This document shows, one piece after another, positions 14,481 through 14,643 of a stretch of 14,643 bases of DNA (the first letter of the stretch is position 1; each line of letters opens with the position of its first letter). Below the pieces are notes generated by a model. The model was not told where the DNA came from, ran no database searches, and was given only the letters and a program-made list of their open reading frames with translations. This DNA comes from Chloroflexota bacterium (GTDB lineage: Bacteria > Chloroflexota > Anaerolineae > Aggregatilineales > Phototrophicaceae). The stretch covers positions 5,881 through 20,523 of the forward strand of contig JAPOYU010000036.1 in the NCBI GenBank assembly GCA_026706395.1, given 5' to 3'. A program made the translations under genes and the position numbers.

Positions 14481-14510
14481 GATATGGTGCGGGGCATGAT
14501 TGTGTTCTGA
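14481..14510 (+). pseudogene. Diverged copy of the alcohol dehydrogenase 3' end
   Basis: Reads DMVRGMIVF then TGA, and matches 11361-11390 at 26 of 30 positions. The stop context TTCTGACCGCG (14504-14514) differs by one base from that of dehydrogenase 1 (TTCTAACCGCG, 9454-9464), so this fragment may descend from a different copy than the one after Uma2. The rest of the 257-nt gap (14305-14561) holds the methyltransferase leader and a small hairpin (14455-14469), and nothing else recognised. Confidence 0.5.
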
Positions 14511-14561
14511 CCGCGCCTCTCCGGCCGCCTCTCATTTGCAAGCCGGCACAGGGCCGCCGTC

Positions 14562-14643
14562 CTAGCCGTCCGCCTCGCGGATGAGCAGTTCCTGCCCGGG
14601 GTAAATCCAGCGTCCCATGTGCTCAAGCTGATTGACTCTGATG
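14562..14643 (-). CDS. C-terminal end of a LysM-domain-like protein (partial)
   Basis: On the minus strand the last 26 codons read IRVNQLEHMGRWIYPGQELL then IREADG, ending at TAG (14562-14564). The N-x-L ... IYPGQ-x-LLI pattern is the second half of a LysM repeat, a small peptidoglycan or chitin-binding module, and here it closes the protein. The rest lies beyond the window, so the attached enzyme or the number of repeats is unknown. It would be transcribed in the same direction as the methyltransferase, upstream of it, with 257 nt between them. High GC, like the core genes. Confidence 0.6.
   Translation of the reverse strand, partial: IRVNQLEHMGRWIYPGQELLIREADG

Overview
The window is a 14.6 kb piece of a bacterial chromosome, probably from a free-living, GC-rich carbohydrate user. 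I favour a Chloroflexota (Anaerolineae-like) genome. The reasons are the style of the two sugar-ABC operons, the phytanoyl-CoA-dioxygenase-like neighbour, the Uma2 gene and the abundant short GC-rich hairpin repeats in the gaps. No rRNA, tRNA or other phylogenetic marker is present, so this is an inference only.

Layout. At 1-424 is the tail of a YuiH-type sulfite-oxidase-like molybdoenzyme, closed by a strong intrinsic terminator. A well-formed promoter at 555-583 then opens a catabolic/uptake block on the + strand: a PhyH-family Fe(II)/2-oxoglutarate oxygenase (623-1498) and a first importer made of a solute-binding protein (1637-2896) and two permeases (3115-4053, 4058-4891). A second promoter (4915-4944) drives a second complete set: a binding protein (5039-6313) and two permeases (6380-7255, 7313-8179). 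Neither set has its own ATPase, so both probably share a multitask MsmX/MalK-type ATPase encoded elsewhere. Two tandem, equal-length zinc alcohol dehydrogenases follow (8359-9459, 9564-10664). A plausible reading is import of two carbohydrates or polyols followed by oxidation.

From 10665 the window becomes accessory. A Uma2-family (DUF820, PD-(D/E)XK fold) gene (10761-11333) is followed by an AT-richer island (about 11395-14415). The island holds a convergent two-gene cassette: a PLD-fold nuclease with a BfiI/NgoFVII-like layout (11465-12643) and a TaqI/Eco57I-like gamma N6-adenine DNA methyltransferase (12640-14304, minus). It is most simply a Type II restriction-modification system. The two stop codons share one CTAG palindrome. 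The window closes with the last codons of a LysM-type protein on the minus strand.

The most unusual pattern is not a gene. The 3' end of the alcohol dehydrogenase gene, encoding roughly (D/E)xARGxIVF-stop, recurs as fragments that bracket the accessory cargo: a shrunken copy after Uma2 (11334-11394) and a diverged copy beyond the methyltransferase (14481-14510). A third relic (8187-8252) fuses the first and last codons of such a dehydrogenase in frame. Either a decayed tandem dehydrogenase array has been invaded by cargo, or the dehydrogenase 3' end serves as a recurring insertion site. A second pattern is a family of short hairpin repeats (TGTAGGGGCGA ... TCGCCC) that occurs in pairs before each dehydrogenase, apparently supplies their ribosome-binding sites, and forms the terminator at 459-486.
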